A stretch of DNA of 64,000 bases from Cytobacillus sp. NJ13 (lineage in GTDB: Bacteria > Bacillota > Bacilli > Bacillales > Cytobacillaceae): the NCBI GenBank assembly GCA_030348385.1, contig JAUCFP010000006.1, forward strand, positions 4,243,501 through 4,307,500. Reading direction: 5' to 3'. Each line of letters opens with the position of its first letter. The stretch's first letter is position 1. This document shows, piece after piece, positions 18,735 to 27,398 of this stretch. The notes under the pieces were generated by a model. It saw only the letters and a list, made by a program, of their open reading frames with translations, made no database searches and had not been told where the DNA came from. Both the position numbers and the translations under genes were made by a program.

Positions 18735-18767
18735 AAAAAAAGCGATGTCATGACGACATCGCTTTTT
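18735..18767. terminator. Terminator after thrB
   Basis: AAAAAGCGATGTC and GACATCGCTTTTT form a long stem. It can also serve the converging yutI. Confidence 0.9.
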
Positions 18768-18778
18768 GTAAGGTAAAA

Positions 18779-19018
18779 TTAAAATACTTGTTCTACTTCG
18801 ACTACACCAGGTACTTCTTCTAAAAGAGCGCGCTCAATACCGGCTTTTAACGTAATCGTTGAACTTGGGCAGCTGCCGCATGCACCAAGAAGGCGCAATT
18901 TAACGATGCCATCTTCTACATCCACCAATTCACAGTCCCCGCCATCGCGAAGAAGGAATGGGCGCAATTTATCTAATACTTCCTGAACTTGTTCAGTCAT
19001 AGTCGTTTGTTCTGCCAT
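18779..19018 (-). CDS. yutI: NifU-like Fe-S scaffold protein YutI
   Basis: A 79-residue NifU C-terminal (Nfu) domain alone. The cluster-binding C47-G-S-C50 is present, as is [15 protein letters not shown]. Nfu proteins carry [4Fe-4S] clusters to target enzymes. The ATG at 19018 follows AAAGGAG; the frame is open seven codons further up. Divergent to yuzD, as in B. subtilis. Confidence 0.92.
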   Translation of the reverse strand: MAEQTTMTEQVQEVLDKLRPFLLRDGGDCELVDVEDGIVKLRLLGACGSCPSSTITLKAGIERALLEEVPGVVEVEQVF

Positions 19019-19182
19019 GTGAAATCGACTCCTTTCCATACATTTATTATAATCAAATCAGTCTTAAAAATCTATTCAAAGAGCGTAATTTCCACTCATT
19101 AGGAGAATATTTTATTAGGTTTGCTCTTTGTTAATGTTGTAAAATGAAGGTAAGAACAAGTTTTGCATAGGGGGAGAGAAGA

Positions 19183-19506
19183 TTGAAAAAAGAAATTGAA
19201 ATCACTGTGTATGGTGCGGAGCAGCTTTGTCCAAGCTGTGTGAATCTGCCATCATCCAAGGAGACATACGAATGGCTGGAGGCGGCTGTATCCCGCAAAT
19301 TCGCCAATCAGCCTTTTAAAATCGTATATGTTGACATTCATAATCCGCCCGAAGAAGAGGACAAAAAGGAGTTCGCCTTGCGAGTGATAGAGGAGGATAT
19401 GTTTTACCCGGTTGTCCTGATTGAGGATGAAATTGTCGGTGAAGGCAATCCGAAATTAAAAACGATCTATGCGGAAATGGAAAGGTACGGATACCAGGCA
19501 GTTTAA
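19183..19506 (+). CDS. yuzD: YuzD family protein (DUF1462), thioredoxin-like
   Basis: Soluble 107-residue protein of the YuzD family with a predicted thioredoxin-like fold. It has C16-P-S-C19 at the place of a redox motif and a conserved DMFYPVVLIEDEIVGEG stretch resembling the cis-proline loop region. It starts with TTG after GGGGGAGAG. Function is unknown. The position between yutI and yutJ, among Fe-S and flavin genes, hints at a redox role, but that is inference only. Confidence 0.85.
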   Translation: MKKEIEITVYGAEQLCPSCVNLPSSKETYEWLEAAVSRKFANQPFKIVYVDIHNPPEEEDKKEFALRVIEEDMFYPVVLIEDEIVGEGNPKLKTIYAEMERYGYQAV

Positions 19507-19507
19507 T

Positions 19508-19541
19508 AAAAAATGAGCATCGAAAGGGATGCTCATTTTTA
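19508..19541. terminator. Bidirectional terminator yuzD/yutJ
   Basis: AAAAATGAGCATC pairs with GATGCTCATTTTT around a short GAAAGG loop. Confidence 0.9.
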
Positions 19542-19545
19542 TTTC

Positions 19546-20613
19546 TTAACCATTATGATATTTATACATCCATAAAATCCCTGATTTTAGCAAGCGGGCA
19601 ACGCGTCCTGTGATAGGGCGTTCTGCGACTAGACCAAATCCATGCTTTTTGCCCAGTGATCCAAGAACACCTTTTAGCTTGATTACTGGCAATGTTTCAG
19701 GGAGTTCCTCACCTTTCCAGCGTTTCAATAGGATTTGAACGATTTGCTCAGCCTGCCCTTCAGCTAGCTGGGCACTTGGTGCATGTGGAAGGCTTGCACA
19801 ATCCCCTACCACATAGACATGTTCATTTCCAGGGATATTGTGATGCTTGGTTAAAACTACGCGTCCTTGCTGATCCTTTTCCGCGTTCATTTCACGAACC
19901 ACTTTGTTCGGCTGGATGCCGGCAGTCCATACGATGGCATCACAGTGGATGGCTTCGTCATGATTATAAAGGGTTTTTTCTTCTACTTTAGTAATATTTG
20001 ATTGGTTAATAATTTCTACATTATGTTCTAAAAACCAATTTTCTACATATGTGCTTAATCTTTCAGAGAATGCAGACAATATATGCTTCCCTCTATCGAA
20101 CAGTTTGACTTTCAAATCTGGACGGCTTTCATTTAATTCAGAAGCCAGTTCCACTCCGCTTAGTCCTGCACCGACAATTCCAACAACAGAGCCTGGTGAT
20201 AAATTATTTAAAGCTTCATACGTTCTGCGGGATTTTTCAATTGTTTGAATGCTATATGTGTGAATGTCGGCTCCTGGAACATTGTGGTACTTATCTTCGC
20301 ATCCAAGCCCTATTATTATATCATCATATAAAACAGGCTCTTCACCCTGAAGATATACCTTGTTTTCCTCGATGCTGATTTTTGTCACTTCACCGTATTT
20401 TATGGTCAATCTTTGATGTTCAGGGAAGGATACACGCACATGCTGATCAGAGATGGTACCTGCAGCAAGAGCGTAATATTCAGTTTTTAAACAATGATAA
20501 GGCACACGATCTATTAGTGTAATGGAGACATCATCAGGAAGCTGATTAGGCAAAAGTCGTGCAAGCGCCCTCATACCGCCATAACCACCGCCAAGTATCA
20601 CAAGATTTTTCAT
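19546..20613 (-). CDS. yutJ: NDH-2-like NAD(P)/FAD oxidoreductase YutJ
   Basis: Type-II NADH dehydrogenase-like flavoprotein, 355 residues. FAD motif GGGYGG at residues about 8-13, NAD motif GIVGAGLSGVELA near 150, and YVVGDCAS near 270 are clear. The ATG at 20613 follows AAAGGGG and gives the length of B. subtilis YutJ; an open extension upstream lacks a ribosome site. Unlike YumB it lacks a long C-terminal membrane-binding part. The electron acceptor is unknown. Its upstream region holds a TTGTG/CACAA palindrome. Confidence 0.88.
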   Translation of the reverse strand: MKNLVILGGGYGGMRALARLLPNQLPDDVSITLIDRVPYHCLKTEYYALAAGTISDQHVRVSFPEHQRLTIKYGEVTKISIEENKVYLQGEEPVLYDDIIIGLGCEDKYHNVPGADIHTYSIQTIEKSRRTYEALNNLSPGSVVGIVGAGLSGVELASELNESRPDLKVKLFDRGKHILSAFSERLSTYVENWFLEHNVEIINQSNITKVEEKTLYNHDEAIHCDAIVWTAGIQPNKVVREMNAEKDQQGRVVLTKHHNIPGNEHVYVVGDCASLPHAPSAQLAEGQAEQIVQILLKRWKGEELPETLPVIKLKGVLGSLGKKHGFGLVAERPITGRVARLLKSGILWMYKYHNG

Positions 20614-20742
20614 AGTATATTTCCCCTTTATGTCCGTACTGTTTACTTTATCCGAAATCAAATAAACGTTAATTAGTTATCTTAAAAAAATAAATAAATA
20701 AATGATATTAATAACCTCAAACCCATAAAAAGTATAACGAAA

Positions 20743-20759
20743 TTGTGTCAAAATCACAA
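20743..20759. promoter_or_regulatory. TTGTG-N7-CACAA inverted repeat upstream of yutJ
   Basis: Perfect five-base arms, one base closer together than in a Rex box. It sits about 130 bases upstream of yutJ and 140 upstream of yuzB. Binding factor unknown; a variant Rex-type site is a possibility only. Confidence 0.3.
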
Positions 20760-20895
20760 CACATATCAGCAGGAAACTTGACAATAAACGACATGAAGTG
20801 GTAAATATGTGCACTTTTAAAGGAGAGAACGGAATCCATTTCTTGCAGAATTCAAGTAAAAAAGGTAGCATTAACAGGGTAGAGAGGTGAAAGAT

Positions 20896-21135
20896 GTGAT
20901 TAAGCCAATCATCGAATTTTGCATCAGCAATTTGGCCAGCGGCTCTCAAAAAGCGCTAGAAAAGCTGGAAAAGGATTATGACCTGGATGTCATCGAATAT
21001 GGCTGTCTCGGGTATTGCGGCAAATGTGCAAGCACTCTTTTTGCGCTTGTGAACGGAGAAGTGGTTACTGGAGAAACACCAGATGAACTGGTTGAAAATA
21101 TATATCAATATCTGGATGAAAATCCGATGTTTTAA
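20896..21135 (+). CDS. yuzB: YuzB family protein (UPF0349/DUF1450)
   Basis: Small soluble protein of 79 residues with the family motif [10 protein letters not shown] (three cysteines), similar to the active-site region of thioredoxin-like ferredoxins. The GTG at 20896 is nine bases after AGAGGTG. Function unknown. It stands divergent to yutJ, as in B. subtilis. Confidence 0.87.
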   Translation: MIKPIIEFCISNLASGSQKALEKLEKDYDLDVIEYGCLGYCGKCASTLFALVNGEVVTGETPDELVENIYQYLDENPMF

Positions 21136-21139
21136 TATT

Positions 21140-21176
21140 GAAAAGGAGCGATATAATTCGCTCCTTTTCTTTTTTC
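21140..21176. terminator. Bidirectional terminator
   Basis: AAAAGGAGCGA pairs with TCGCTCCTTTT around TATAAT, then TCTTTTTT. Confidence 0.9.
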
Positions 21177-21177
21177 C

Positions 21178-21873
21178 TTATTTAGCAGCAGCTTTTTGTT
21201 CATATCTCATTTCATACCATCGTTCTCTTGCCATTTCAATTAATTTAGGTTCAGTGGAGCGGCTTTGCAGTTCAATTACTTTCGAAAAGTATTTAACAGC
21301 CTGTTCGGACTGATATGTCCTTCTGGATAGCTCTCCGATCAGATAGAAAATCCTCGTTTCAGAAATGGATGATCCTTTAAAATCATCTGACATATAAGAC
21401 TCCGAATATTCTTTTAGAGCAAGCTTTAAAAATCGCTGTTCTTGATTATCATTCTTTATACTTCGGCAGAGCCAGGCCAGTCTGATATATAAACCAGCCA
21501 TAATAATATGCTTCTCCCTTTTTAAAGTTCCGCAATAAATAGCAAGCTTATAGGTGTTGATTGCAGCAGTGATGGTGCGGTCCTGGCAATAATCCTGCGG
21601 TATCCAGGCATCCGCAACTTTAGAATTGATCATGTCCAGGGCTCCGGGCGGAAAATAAGGGGAAAAGTCCTCTGATTCTGAGTAGCCGCAATGCGGGCAA
21701 GTATTAATATAATATAAAAGAGGATTCATGCTTTCACCAGAATAATTTGGGCAAAAATCACTGTCATAATTAGATGCTTTTACAAATCGGGAGCGGAGTT
21801 TTTTTGTGGTGAAACTCTTTTTGCAGACTCTGCATTCGCATTTTTTATCATAAGTAGGCTTTAATTGCTGCAT
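21178..21873 (-). CDS. DUF2225 domain protein with zinc-binding cysteines
   Basis: Cytoplasmic 231-residue protein of the DUF2225 family, function unknown. The N-terminus carries CECRVCKKSF, then FCPNY and CPHCGYSES, an arrangement expected to bind one or two zinc ions. The rest is helical and TPR-like (CGTLKREKHIIMAGLYIRLA, then IFYLIGELSRRT). GGAGGTGG precedes the ATG. Shared terminator with yuzB. Confidence 0.82.
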   Translation of the reverse strand: MQQLKPTYDKKCECRVCKKSFTTKKLRSRFVKASNYDSDFCPNYSGESMNPLLYYINTCPHCGYSESEDFSPYFPPGALDMINSKVADAWIPQDYCQDRTITAAINTYKLAIYCGTLKREKHIIMAGLYIRLAWLCRSIKNDNQEQRFLKLALKEYSESYMSDDFKGSSISETRIFYLIGELSRRTYQSEQAVKYFSKVIELQSRSTEPKLIEMARERWYEMRYEQKAAAK

Positions 21874-21997
21874 AGAATGCCACCTCCGAAGATAATTATC
21901 ATGACTATTGTACCATATTCCGCCTAGTTTAAGGGTGTAAAGAACTATTTATTATGCAGTGTTCAGAAAAAACAATAATAAGAAAAAGTCTCTTAAG

Positions 21998-22026
21998 TTG
22001 AGCACATACACTTTACTGTATATACT
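21998..22026 (+). promoter_or_regulatory. Sigma-A promoter of yutM
   Basis: TTGAGC followed after 17 bases by TATACT, about 42 bases before the start codon. Confidence 0.72.
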
Positions 22027-22067
22027 ATGAATATAGAAGTATCCTTACATGGACAGGAGGGAATAAC

Positions 22068-22430
22068 ATGGAACAAGTTGTGGATATAACAGAAGCAGCA
22101 GCTTTGCATATAAAAGAAATGATGAAACAAAATGAGGAAGAAGATGCATTCTTACGTGTAGCCGTTAAAGGAGGCGGGTGCAGCGGACTTTCCTATGGAA
22201 TGGGGTTTGCCCATGAAGTCGAGGAAGATGATATCCAGTCAGATCACTATGGTATCCAGGTTCTTGTCAGCAAGGAAGATGCCCCTATCTTAAAAGGCAC
22301 AAAAATTGATTACAAACAATCTATGATGGGCGGCGGATTCACAATCGACAATCCCAATGCCATTGCATCCTGCGGCTGTGGATCCTCTTTCCGTACCGCT
22401 TCAAATACAGGTACTCCGGAAGAGTGCTAA
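22068..22430 (+). CDS. yutM: IscA/HesB-type Fe-S carrier YutM
   Basis: A-type iron-sulfur carrier of 120 residues. The three cluster-binding cysteines are C38 in GGCSG and C102/C104 in SCGCGSSF. Such proteins pass [4Fe-4S] clusters from the SUF machinery to target enzymes. AGGAGG precedes the ATG. Together with yutI it makes two cluster carriers within 4 kb. Confidence 0.94.
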   Translation: MEQVVDITEAAALHIKEMMKQNEEEDAFLRVAVKGGGCSGLSYGMGFAHEVEEDDIQSDHYGIQVLVSKEDAPILKGTKIDYKQSMMGGGFTIDNPNAIASCGCGSSFRTASNTGTPEEC

Positions 22431-22481
22431 ATACTATTGCTTCTAGACAGTTACTTAACTAATTTCGAATAGCTGCCTCAA

Positions 22482-22512
22482 AAAAGGACGGTCCCCGAAG
22501 GGCCGTCCTTTT
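22482..22512. terminator. Bidirectional terminator yutM/yumC
   Basis: AAAAGGACGGTCC and GGCCGTCCTTTT form the stem around CCGAAG. Confidence 0.9.
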
Positions 22513-22518
22513 CATATC

Positions 22519-23517
22519 TTATTTGCCAAACATGGATGAACTGTGCATTGGCTGGACTTTCGCTTTGGGATCGATGTAGGATTTTGCGTGATTCACTGCA
22601 GTTGGCGCTTCACCGAAACCGCAGGCAATAAGCTTCACTTTTCCATCGTATGTGCAGATATCACCGGCAGCATAGATGCCTTCGATATTTGTTTCCATTC
22701 TTGAGTTAACAACAATGGAGTTCTTTTCAATTTCAAGACCCCATTCCTTAATAGGACCGAGGGAGGAAACGAAACCGTAGTTTACGATTACAGCATCAAC
22801 ATCAAATACCTCTTTTTCCTTTGAAGTAACACCTTCCAGGACGACTTGTTTGATTCCTTCGCTGTCACCGATAAGCTCAGCAGGCACATAAGGCGTTTTG
22901 ATTTCGACTTTAGAGCTCTGCAGATTCTCTACACTGTGCTCATGCGCACGGAATTTATCGCGGCGGTGAACAATCGTTACTTGTTCAGCGATAGGCTCAA
23001 GCATTAATGCCCAGTCTACTGCAGAATCCCCGCCTCCGAAAACAACTGCTTTCTTGCCGGCGAATTGATTTAAATCATCAATGAAGTAATGAAGGTTCTT
23101 GCCTTCGTATTGAGCTGCGCTGTCAAGTTCAAGACGGCGAGGCTGGAACGCGCCATTGCCGGCAGTGATAATGATGGTTTTTGAGTAATGTACCTCTTTA
23201 TTGGTTGTAAGCTTAAATGTTCCATCAGCTTGTTTCTCTAATTTTTCAACAGATTGTTCAAGTGATACAGTGGGCTCGAATTTAGCCATTTGTTCTTTAA
23301 GGTTATCAATTAATTCCTGGGCGCGGACTTTCGGGAAGCCGGCAACATCATATATGTATTTTTCAGGATAAAGAGCAGATAACTGTCCCCCAAGCTGAGG
23401 CAAGCTTTCAATAATCTTAACTGATGCTTGTCTCATGCCACCGTAGAAAGCAGTGAATAAACCAGTTGGCCCCCCGCCAATAATGGTTATGTCATACACT
23501 TTTTGATCTTCTTTCAT
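22519..23517 (-). CDS. yumC: Ferredoxin/flavodoxin-NADP+ reductase YumC
   Basis: Thioredoxin-reductase-like ferredoxin-NADP+ reductase (Bacillus type), a homodimeric FAD enzyme of 332 residues. FAD motif GGGPTGL lies near residue 14, NADPH motif [10 protein letters not shown] in the middle, and the end has the [11 protein letters not shown] motif. It lacks the CxxC of thioredoxin reductase, as expected. The ATG at 23517 follows GGGGGG and matches the length of YumC. It supplies electrons to ferredoxin- or flavodoxin-dependent enzymes. Divergent to yumB. Confidence 0.93.
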   Translation of the reverse strand: MKEDQKVYDITIIGGGPTGLFTAFYGGMRQASVKIIESLPQLGGQLSALYPEKYIYDVAGFPKVRAQELIDNLKEQMAKFEPTVSLEQSVEKLEKQADGTFKLTTNKEVHYSKTIIITAGNGAFQPRRLELDSAAQYEGKNLHYFIDDLNQFAGKKAVVFGGGDSAVDWALMLEPIAEQVTIVHRRDKFRAHEHSVENLQSSKVEIKTPYVPAELIGDSEGIKQVVLEGVTSKEKEVFDVDAVIVNYGFVSSLGPIKEWGLEIEKNSIVVNSRMETNIEGIYAAGDICTYDGKVKLIACGFGEAPTAVNHAKSYIDPKAKVQPMHSSSMFGK

Positions 23518-23901
23518 GCAATATCCCCCCACGTATGTATTGAAATTCCACTCTTTATTCTAACATAAATCGTTTAAAACCTCATCAATCGAGGTAAATA
23601 TTATGAATAATTGGAAGATTTCAAATGAAAACCCTGCATTTAAAACACGTATATTCTTTTAAGTTATCCTGAGATTTTTAAGTTTTTCGTCTATTTTTTT
23701 AGGCTTGAAAAACTATATGAAGTAGAATAAGATGTAATGGAGGAATAATGTTAATATTTTATGACAATTTTGTTGAGTTTTTTTGAACTAATTCGTGAAT
23801 AACATCACAAAGTTTTTTTATGTTTTTTGCTATAAAAAATATAAAGCAGTGGAAGATAAGAAAACATTAGAAAATACTTAAAAAAGGTGGAAGTGATACA
23901 C
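23518..23901. other. AT-rich divergent control region yumC/yumB
   Basis: No gene was seen. The region contains long T and A runs, a Rex-like operator at 23793-23810, and a possible -10 box TATAAA at 23831-23836 just downstream of it, so the operator would overlap the -35 position of a yumB promoter. Confidence 0.5.
23793..23810. promoter_or_regulatory. Rex-like operator upstream of yumB
   Basis: TCGTGAATAACATCACAA matches the Rex consensus TTGTGAAN4TTCACAA at 12 of 14 defined positions. Rex is the NADH/NAD+ ratio-sensing repressor of Firmicutes and is known to control an ndh gene in B. subtilis. The site lies about 90 bases before the start of this NADH dehydrogenase gene. Confidence 0.6.
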
Positions 23902-25119
23902 TTGAGAAAGCCAAAGATTGTTATCCTCGGTGCAGGCTACGGCGGTTTGATGGTTGCAACCCGTTTGCAGAAATCTGTAGGAACTAACGAAGCGGAAATC
24001 GTTTTAGTGAACAAGAATGACTACCATTATGAAACAACATGGCTGCATGAGGCATCAGCCGGAACACTTCATCACGATCGTGTACGCTATGATATAAAAG
24101 ATGTTATTGACCGCAACAAAGTTGAATTCGTTCAGGGAACTGCTCTTGAAATTAAAACAGAAGAAAAGAAAGTCATTTTGGAAAATGGCGAAATTGACTA
24201 TGATTATCTAGTTGTTTCTCTTGGAGCCGAGCCGGAAACATTCGGTATTAAAGGACTTAAGGAACATGCATTTTCTATTGTCAATGTAAATGCTGCGCGT
24301 CATATCCGTGAGCATATTGAATATCAATTTGCTACTTACAATACAGACGCCCAGAAAAAAGACGAGCGCCTTACAATAGTTGTCGGCGGTGCAGGCTTCA
24401 CGGGCATTGAATTCCTTGGAGAATTGGCAAACCGTGTTCCTGAGCTTTGCAAAGAGTACGATGTAGACTACCACAAAGTGAAAATCATTTGCGTGGAAGC
24501 AGCGCCAATGGTTCTTCCTGGCTTCGATCCTGAGCTTGTTAATTACGCTGTATCTCACCTGGAGAAAAAAGGCGTACAATTCATGATTGGAACAGCTATT
24601 AAGGAAGCTACGCCTGAAGGCATCATCGTTGGCAAGGGCGAAGATGAAGTAGAAGAAATCAAAGCTGCAACTGTTGTCTGGGCTGCAGGTGTACGCGGAA
24701 ATTCTATTATTGAAAATTCTGGCATCGAAGCAATGCGCGGCCGTGTAAAAGTTCAGCCTGATTTGCGTGCTCCTGGCCATGATAATCTGTTTATCATCGG
24801 AGACTGCTCATTAATCATCAATGAAGAAATTAACCGTCCATACCCTCCTACTGCACAAATTGCTATGCAGCAGGGTGAAGTATGTGCAAGAAACATTACT
24901 GCTTTAATCCGCAATAAAACTGAACTTGAAACATTTACTCCAGATATTAAAGGTACTGTATGTTCTCTTGGTGAACACGATGCGATCGGTGTTGCATTCG
25001 GCAAGAAAATGGTTGGTACTAAAGCTTCATTCATGAAGAAGATGATCGATAACCGTGCTCTTTACATGGTTGGCGGACCATCACTTGTATTGAAAAAAGG
25101 TAAATTCAACGTTCTTTAA
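23902..25119 (+). CDS. yumB: NADH dehydrogenase-like protein YumB (NDH-2 family)
   Basis: Type-II NADH:quinone oxidoreductase family, 405 residues. FAD motif GAGYGGLM lies near residue 10, NAD motif [15 protein letters not shown] near 160, and the FAD-binding FIIGDCS near 300. The C-terminal stretch with [21 protein letters not shown] is the membrane-associated part expected of respiratory NDH-2. It starts with TTG eleven bases after AGGTGG; the frame is open five codons further. A Rex-like operator lies upstream. Whether this or a distant ndh gene is the main enzyme cannot be told. Confidence 0.9.
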   Translation: MRKPKIVILGAGYGGLMVATRLQKSVGTNEAEIVLVNKNDYHYETTWLHEASAGTLHHDRVRYDIKDVIDRNKVEFVQGTALEIKTEEKKVILENGEIDYDYLVVSLGAEPETFGIKGLKEHAFSIVNVNAARHIREHIEYQFATYNTDAQKKDERLTIVVGGAGFTGIEFLGELANRVPELCKEYDVDYHKVKIICVEAAPMVLPGFDPELVNYAVSHLEKKGVQFMIGTAIKEATPEGIIVGKGEDEVEEIKAATVVWAAGVRGNSIIENSGIEAMRGRVKVQPDLRAPGHDNLFIIGDCSLIINEEINRPYPPTAQIAMQQGEVCARNITALIRNKTELETFTPDIKGTVCSLGEHDAIGVAFGKKMVGTKASFMKKMIDNRALYMVGGPSLVLKKGKFNVL

Positions 25120-25139
25120 TAAATAGCTATCATTTATAT

Positions 25140-25174
25140 AAGGGGATGGACTCTATAGTCTGTCCCTTTTTTTT
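25140..25174 (+). terminator. Terminator after yumB
   Basis: GGGGATGGACT pairs with AGTCTGTCCC around CTAT, followed by eight T. Confidence 0.9.
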
Positions 25175-25207
25175 CGTGGTAGAATTTATGTAAAAGGGGG
25201 TTTTCGG

Positions 25208-25699
25208 ATGGGAGTCGAACATAAAAGGGGAAAGGTCTGGCTTGCGGTTTCTGGGCTTGTTATTTCCCCAGAAGGCAACTGGCTTGTCGTTAAAAAGAAA
25301 TACGGAGGCCTTAAAGGCAAATGGTCTCTGCCTGCAGGGTTTGTGGAACCAGGCGAAACTGCTGATGAAGCTGCAGTGCGTGAAGTAGAAGAAGAGACTG
25401 GAATCAAATGTTCAGTGAAAGGCTTGCTTGGATTGCGAACAGGTGTCATCAAAGGAGAAGTCAGCGATAATATGGTTTTGTTTTTGCTTGAAGCAGAGCC
25501 TGGACAATCATTAAAAGTTCAGGAAAGTGAACTTTTTGACGTGCAATATCGTGATCCGAAAGAGCTCGCTAATGACCCGGATGGATCAGTTCTTTTAAAA
25601 TACATATTAGATTCTTCTGATTCCTCTATAAAGCCTTTGATTAATGGCATTAATCCCGGAGATACTTTCGGATACACAGCATATAAACTATTTTTATAA
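25208..25699 (+). CDS. NUDIX hydrolase
   Basis: 163-residue hydrolase of nucleoside diphosphate-linked compounds. The Nudix box occupies residues about 44-66 (GFVEPGE, then REVEEETG) with all metal-binding glutamates. AAGGGGG precedes the ATG. The natural substrate (oxidised nucleotide, NADH, ADP-ribose or other) cannot be assigned; the neighbours yumB and yuiA do not decide it. Confidence 0.9.
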   Translation: MGVEHKRGKVWLAVSGLVISPEGNWLVVKKKYGGLKGKWSLPAGFVEPGETADEAAVREVEEETGIKCSVKGLLGLRTGVIKGEVSDNMVLFLLEAEPGQSLKVQESELFDVQYRDPKELANDPDGSVLLKYILDSSDSSIKPLINGINPGDTFGYTAYKLFL

Positions 25700-25858
25700 T
25701 TTTCTGAAATTTAGAGATAGAACGAGGAATTAGAAGCAAACAATGCTTGTATGCGTTTCCAACGATAGTTTTTCATGAAATATGGAGCTTTTCATTTAAT
25801 CATATCCTTGATATATTATCAGAAAATTCAGTTACGAAATTCAAAGGAGATGAATGAA

Positions 25859-25984
25859 ATGACAGCTAAGAATCATGAAAATAAAGAGTGTATGTATTGT
25901 TCAGGGAAAGGGTATTTTCAATTATTGTTAGGTGGATCTGAAACCTGCAGCTGCTGCGGTGGTACAGGAAAGAAAAAGGAATAA
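25859..25984 (+). CDS. yuiA: YuiA, small double CxxCxGxG zinc-binding protein
   Basis: Predicted 41-residue protein consisting almost wholly of two DnaJ-type zinc motifs, CMYCSGKG and CSCCGGTG. AAAGGAG lies nine bases before the ATG at 25859; the frame is open upstream without a ribosome site. It matches YuiA of B. subtilis in position and composition. Function unknown; a zinc ribbon is expected from the motif pair. Confidence 0.8.
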   Translation: MTAKNHENKECMYCSGKGYFQLLLGGSETCSCCGGTGKKKE

Positions 25985-25987
25985 ACC

Positions 25988-26016
25988 AAAAACTTCGCGG
26001 AATGCGAAGTTTTTCT
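25988..26016 (+). terminator. Terminator after yuiA
   Basis: AAAAACTTCGC pairs with GCGAAGTTTTT around GGAAT. Confidence 0.88.
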
Positions 26017-26023
26017 TTTCATT

Positions 26024-26056
26024 AGCGGGTGTGCTGGCGCTCCCGCTTTTCTTGTT
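26024..26056 (+). repeat. Dispersed Bacillaceae repeat, copy 3 (remnant)
   Basis: Only the distal end is left: GCTGGCGCTCCCGCTTTTCTTG, matching the end of the other copies. No gene stop abuts it. Confidence 0.5.
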
Positions 26057-26117
26057 GACTCCCCAATCCACATTAAAGTACACTAAATATTGATGTGCTA
26101 AGGGAGGAAACAAGTTC

Positions 26118-26441
26118 ATGCAAATGACGATTTTCGTTTTGCCTATTTCGATGCTTCTATTTTTTGTGCTGTTTTTTGGAATAGGTTTTATATTAAATAT
26201 GCTGTTAAGAATGTCTTGGATCATGGCCATTATTTATCCTATTATCGCCATCTTTATCATCGATAAAGTTCGTTTTATTGAGTATTTTCAAAAACCGGGG
26301 GAATCCTTTTCCAGCCTTGGCGTTGAATTGTCCAGCCTCGCTCTGGCTGACATCCTCATATTAAGCAGCGGAATGGCAGGCGCCATCGTTGCCGGAATTA
26401 CGATTAGGCTGCTTCGTAAAAAAGGATATCGGATGTTTTAA
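26118..26441 (+). CDS. yuiB: YuiB family membrane protein
   Basis: 107-residue integral membrane protein with three or so hydrophobic helices (residues about 4-30, 33-50 and 76-97) and a basic C-terminus (RLLRKKGYRMF). GGGAGG precedes the ATG. Function unknown. Located between yuiA and yuiC as in B. subtilis. Confidence 0.85.
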   Translation: MQMTIFVLPISMLLFFVLFFGIGFILNMLLRMSWIMAIIYPIIAIFIIDKVRFIEYFQKPGESFSSLGVELSSLALADILILSSGMAGAIVAGITIRLLRKKGYRMF

Positions 26442-26631
26442 ATTGGTTATATAATCTCGGCTGCGGCAGGGATTTTTTATTTTTTTGATTAGTGTAATCA
26501 AATCGCCCAAGCCTATGGTATTACTGGTTTTAGCCTGTCTGAAAACGGATGCTTGGAGGCTTCCGCTCCCATAAGTTATGAATATTTCTCTCGAAGATGG
26601 GAAATGAATAACTTTGGGAGGAGTGTAATAG

Positions 26632-27348
26632 ATGAGCAAATTTAAAATATGGATGAAACGTTCGGTAATGTCAGCCTTATTTATAGGCGCGTTATTGACA
26701 ACTCTCCATTCGATTTCCGGAGTGGAAGCACGATCAATTATTCAGCTGCATCAAAGTGATGGTGAACAAGCTGACGAGGATGGAAATTCAAAGTTTGACC
26801 ATACATTAAAATCGGTTGGCGTAGCATTTAAGTTTTTAAAGCAGGCAGTGAGTCTGGAGCCTAAGATTTCTGCGAGTGAAGCTGTGGCAAGTGAACAGCC
26901 GCCGACACTGGAAGAATCGATTGACTGGTCGCAGTATCAGAAGCAACAAGTAATAGCTACTGGATATACGGCATTTTACGAGTCGACAGGCAAAAATCCG
27001 GATCATCCGTCCTTTGGCATTACATACTCAGGCGTTAAAGTAAAAAGAGATTTATACTCTACAGTCGCAGCAGATTTGAATGTTTTTCCGATTGGAACGA
27101 TTTTGTTTATCCCTGATTATGGATATGGTGTTGTAGCAGATAAAGGCGGCGCTATTAAAGGGAATAAATTGGACCTTTATTATGAAACAGTGGATGATGT
27201 TTATAATAACTGGGGAAAGAAAACGCTCGATGTTTACATCGTTGAAATGGGCGATGGAACCCTGACGGAAGAAGAATTAAAATTACTGAATGAAAATGAA
27301 TCCATGCAGGTTTTTAGACAGCAATATATTAAATCTGAGAAAAAATAA
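26632..27348 (+). CDS. yuiC: YuiC, 3D-domain (stationary-phase survival type) muralytic protein
   Basis: Exported protein of 238 residues with an N-terminal signal/anchor (residues about 10-35) and a C-terminal 3D domain (three conserved aspartates; here [20 protein letters not shown]). The 3D domain has the double-psi barrel of MltA-type lytic transglycosylases, and YuiC-type proteins cleave peptidoglycan glycan strands. GGAGGAG precedes the ATG. The middle region (about 40-100) looks like a flexible linker. A terminator follows. Confidence 0.88.
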   Translation: MSKFKIWMKRSVMSALFIGALLTTLHSISGVEARSIIQLHQSDGEQADEDGNSKFDHTLKSVGVAFKFLKQAVSLEPKISASEAVASEQPPTLEESIDWSQYQKQQVIATGYTAFYESTGKNPDHPSFGITYSGVKVKRDLYSTVAADLNVFPIGTILFIPDYGYGVVADKGGAIKGNKLDLYYETVDDVYNNWGKKTLDVYIVEMGDGTLTEEELKLLNENESMQVFRQQYIKSEKK

Positions 27349-27358
27349 TTCGGAATGC

Positions 27359-27396
27359 AGGCAAATCCGCGAAAATAATCGGATTTGCCTTTTTAT
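27359..27396. terminator. Bidirectional terminator after yuiC
   Basis: AGGCAAATCCG pairs with CGGATTTGCCT around CGAAAATAAT, then TTTTATTTTT. Confidence 0.9.
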
Positions 27397-27398
27397 TT

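Noticed and set aside
24208..24780. 190-residue minus-strand open frame inside yumB
   Set aside because: It is antisense to a clearly conserved gene, with no ribosome site and low-complexity composition.
26442..26631. Small gene or RNA between yuiB and yuiC
   Set aside because: Only a weak GC-rich stretch before a T run near 26460 was seen; no frame with a ribosome site.
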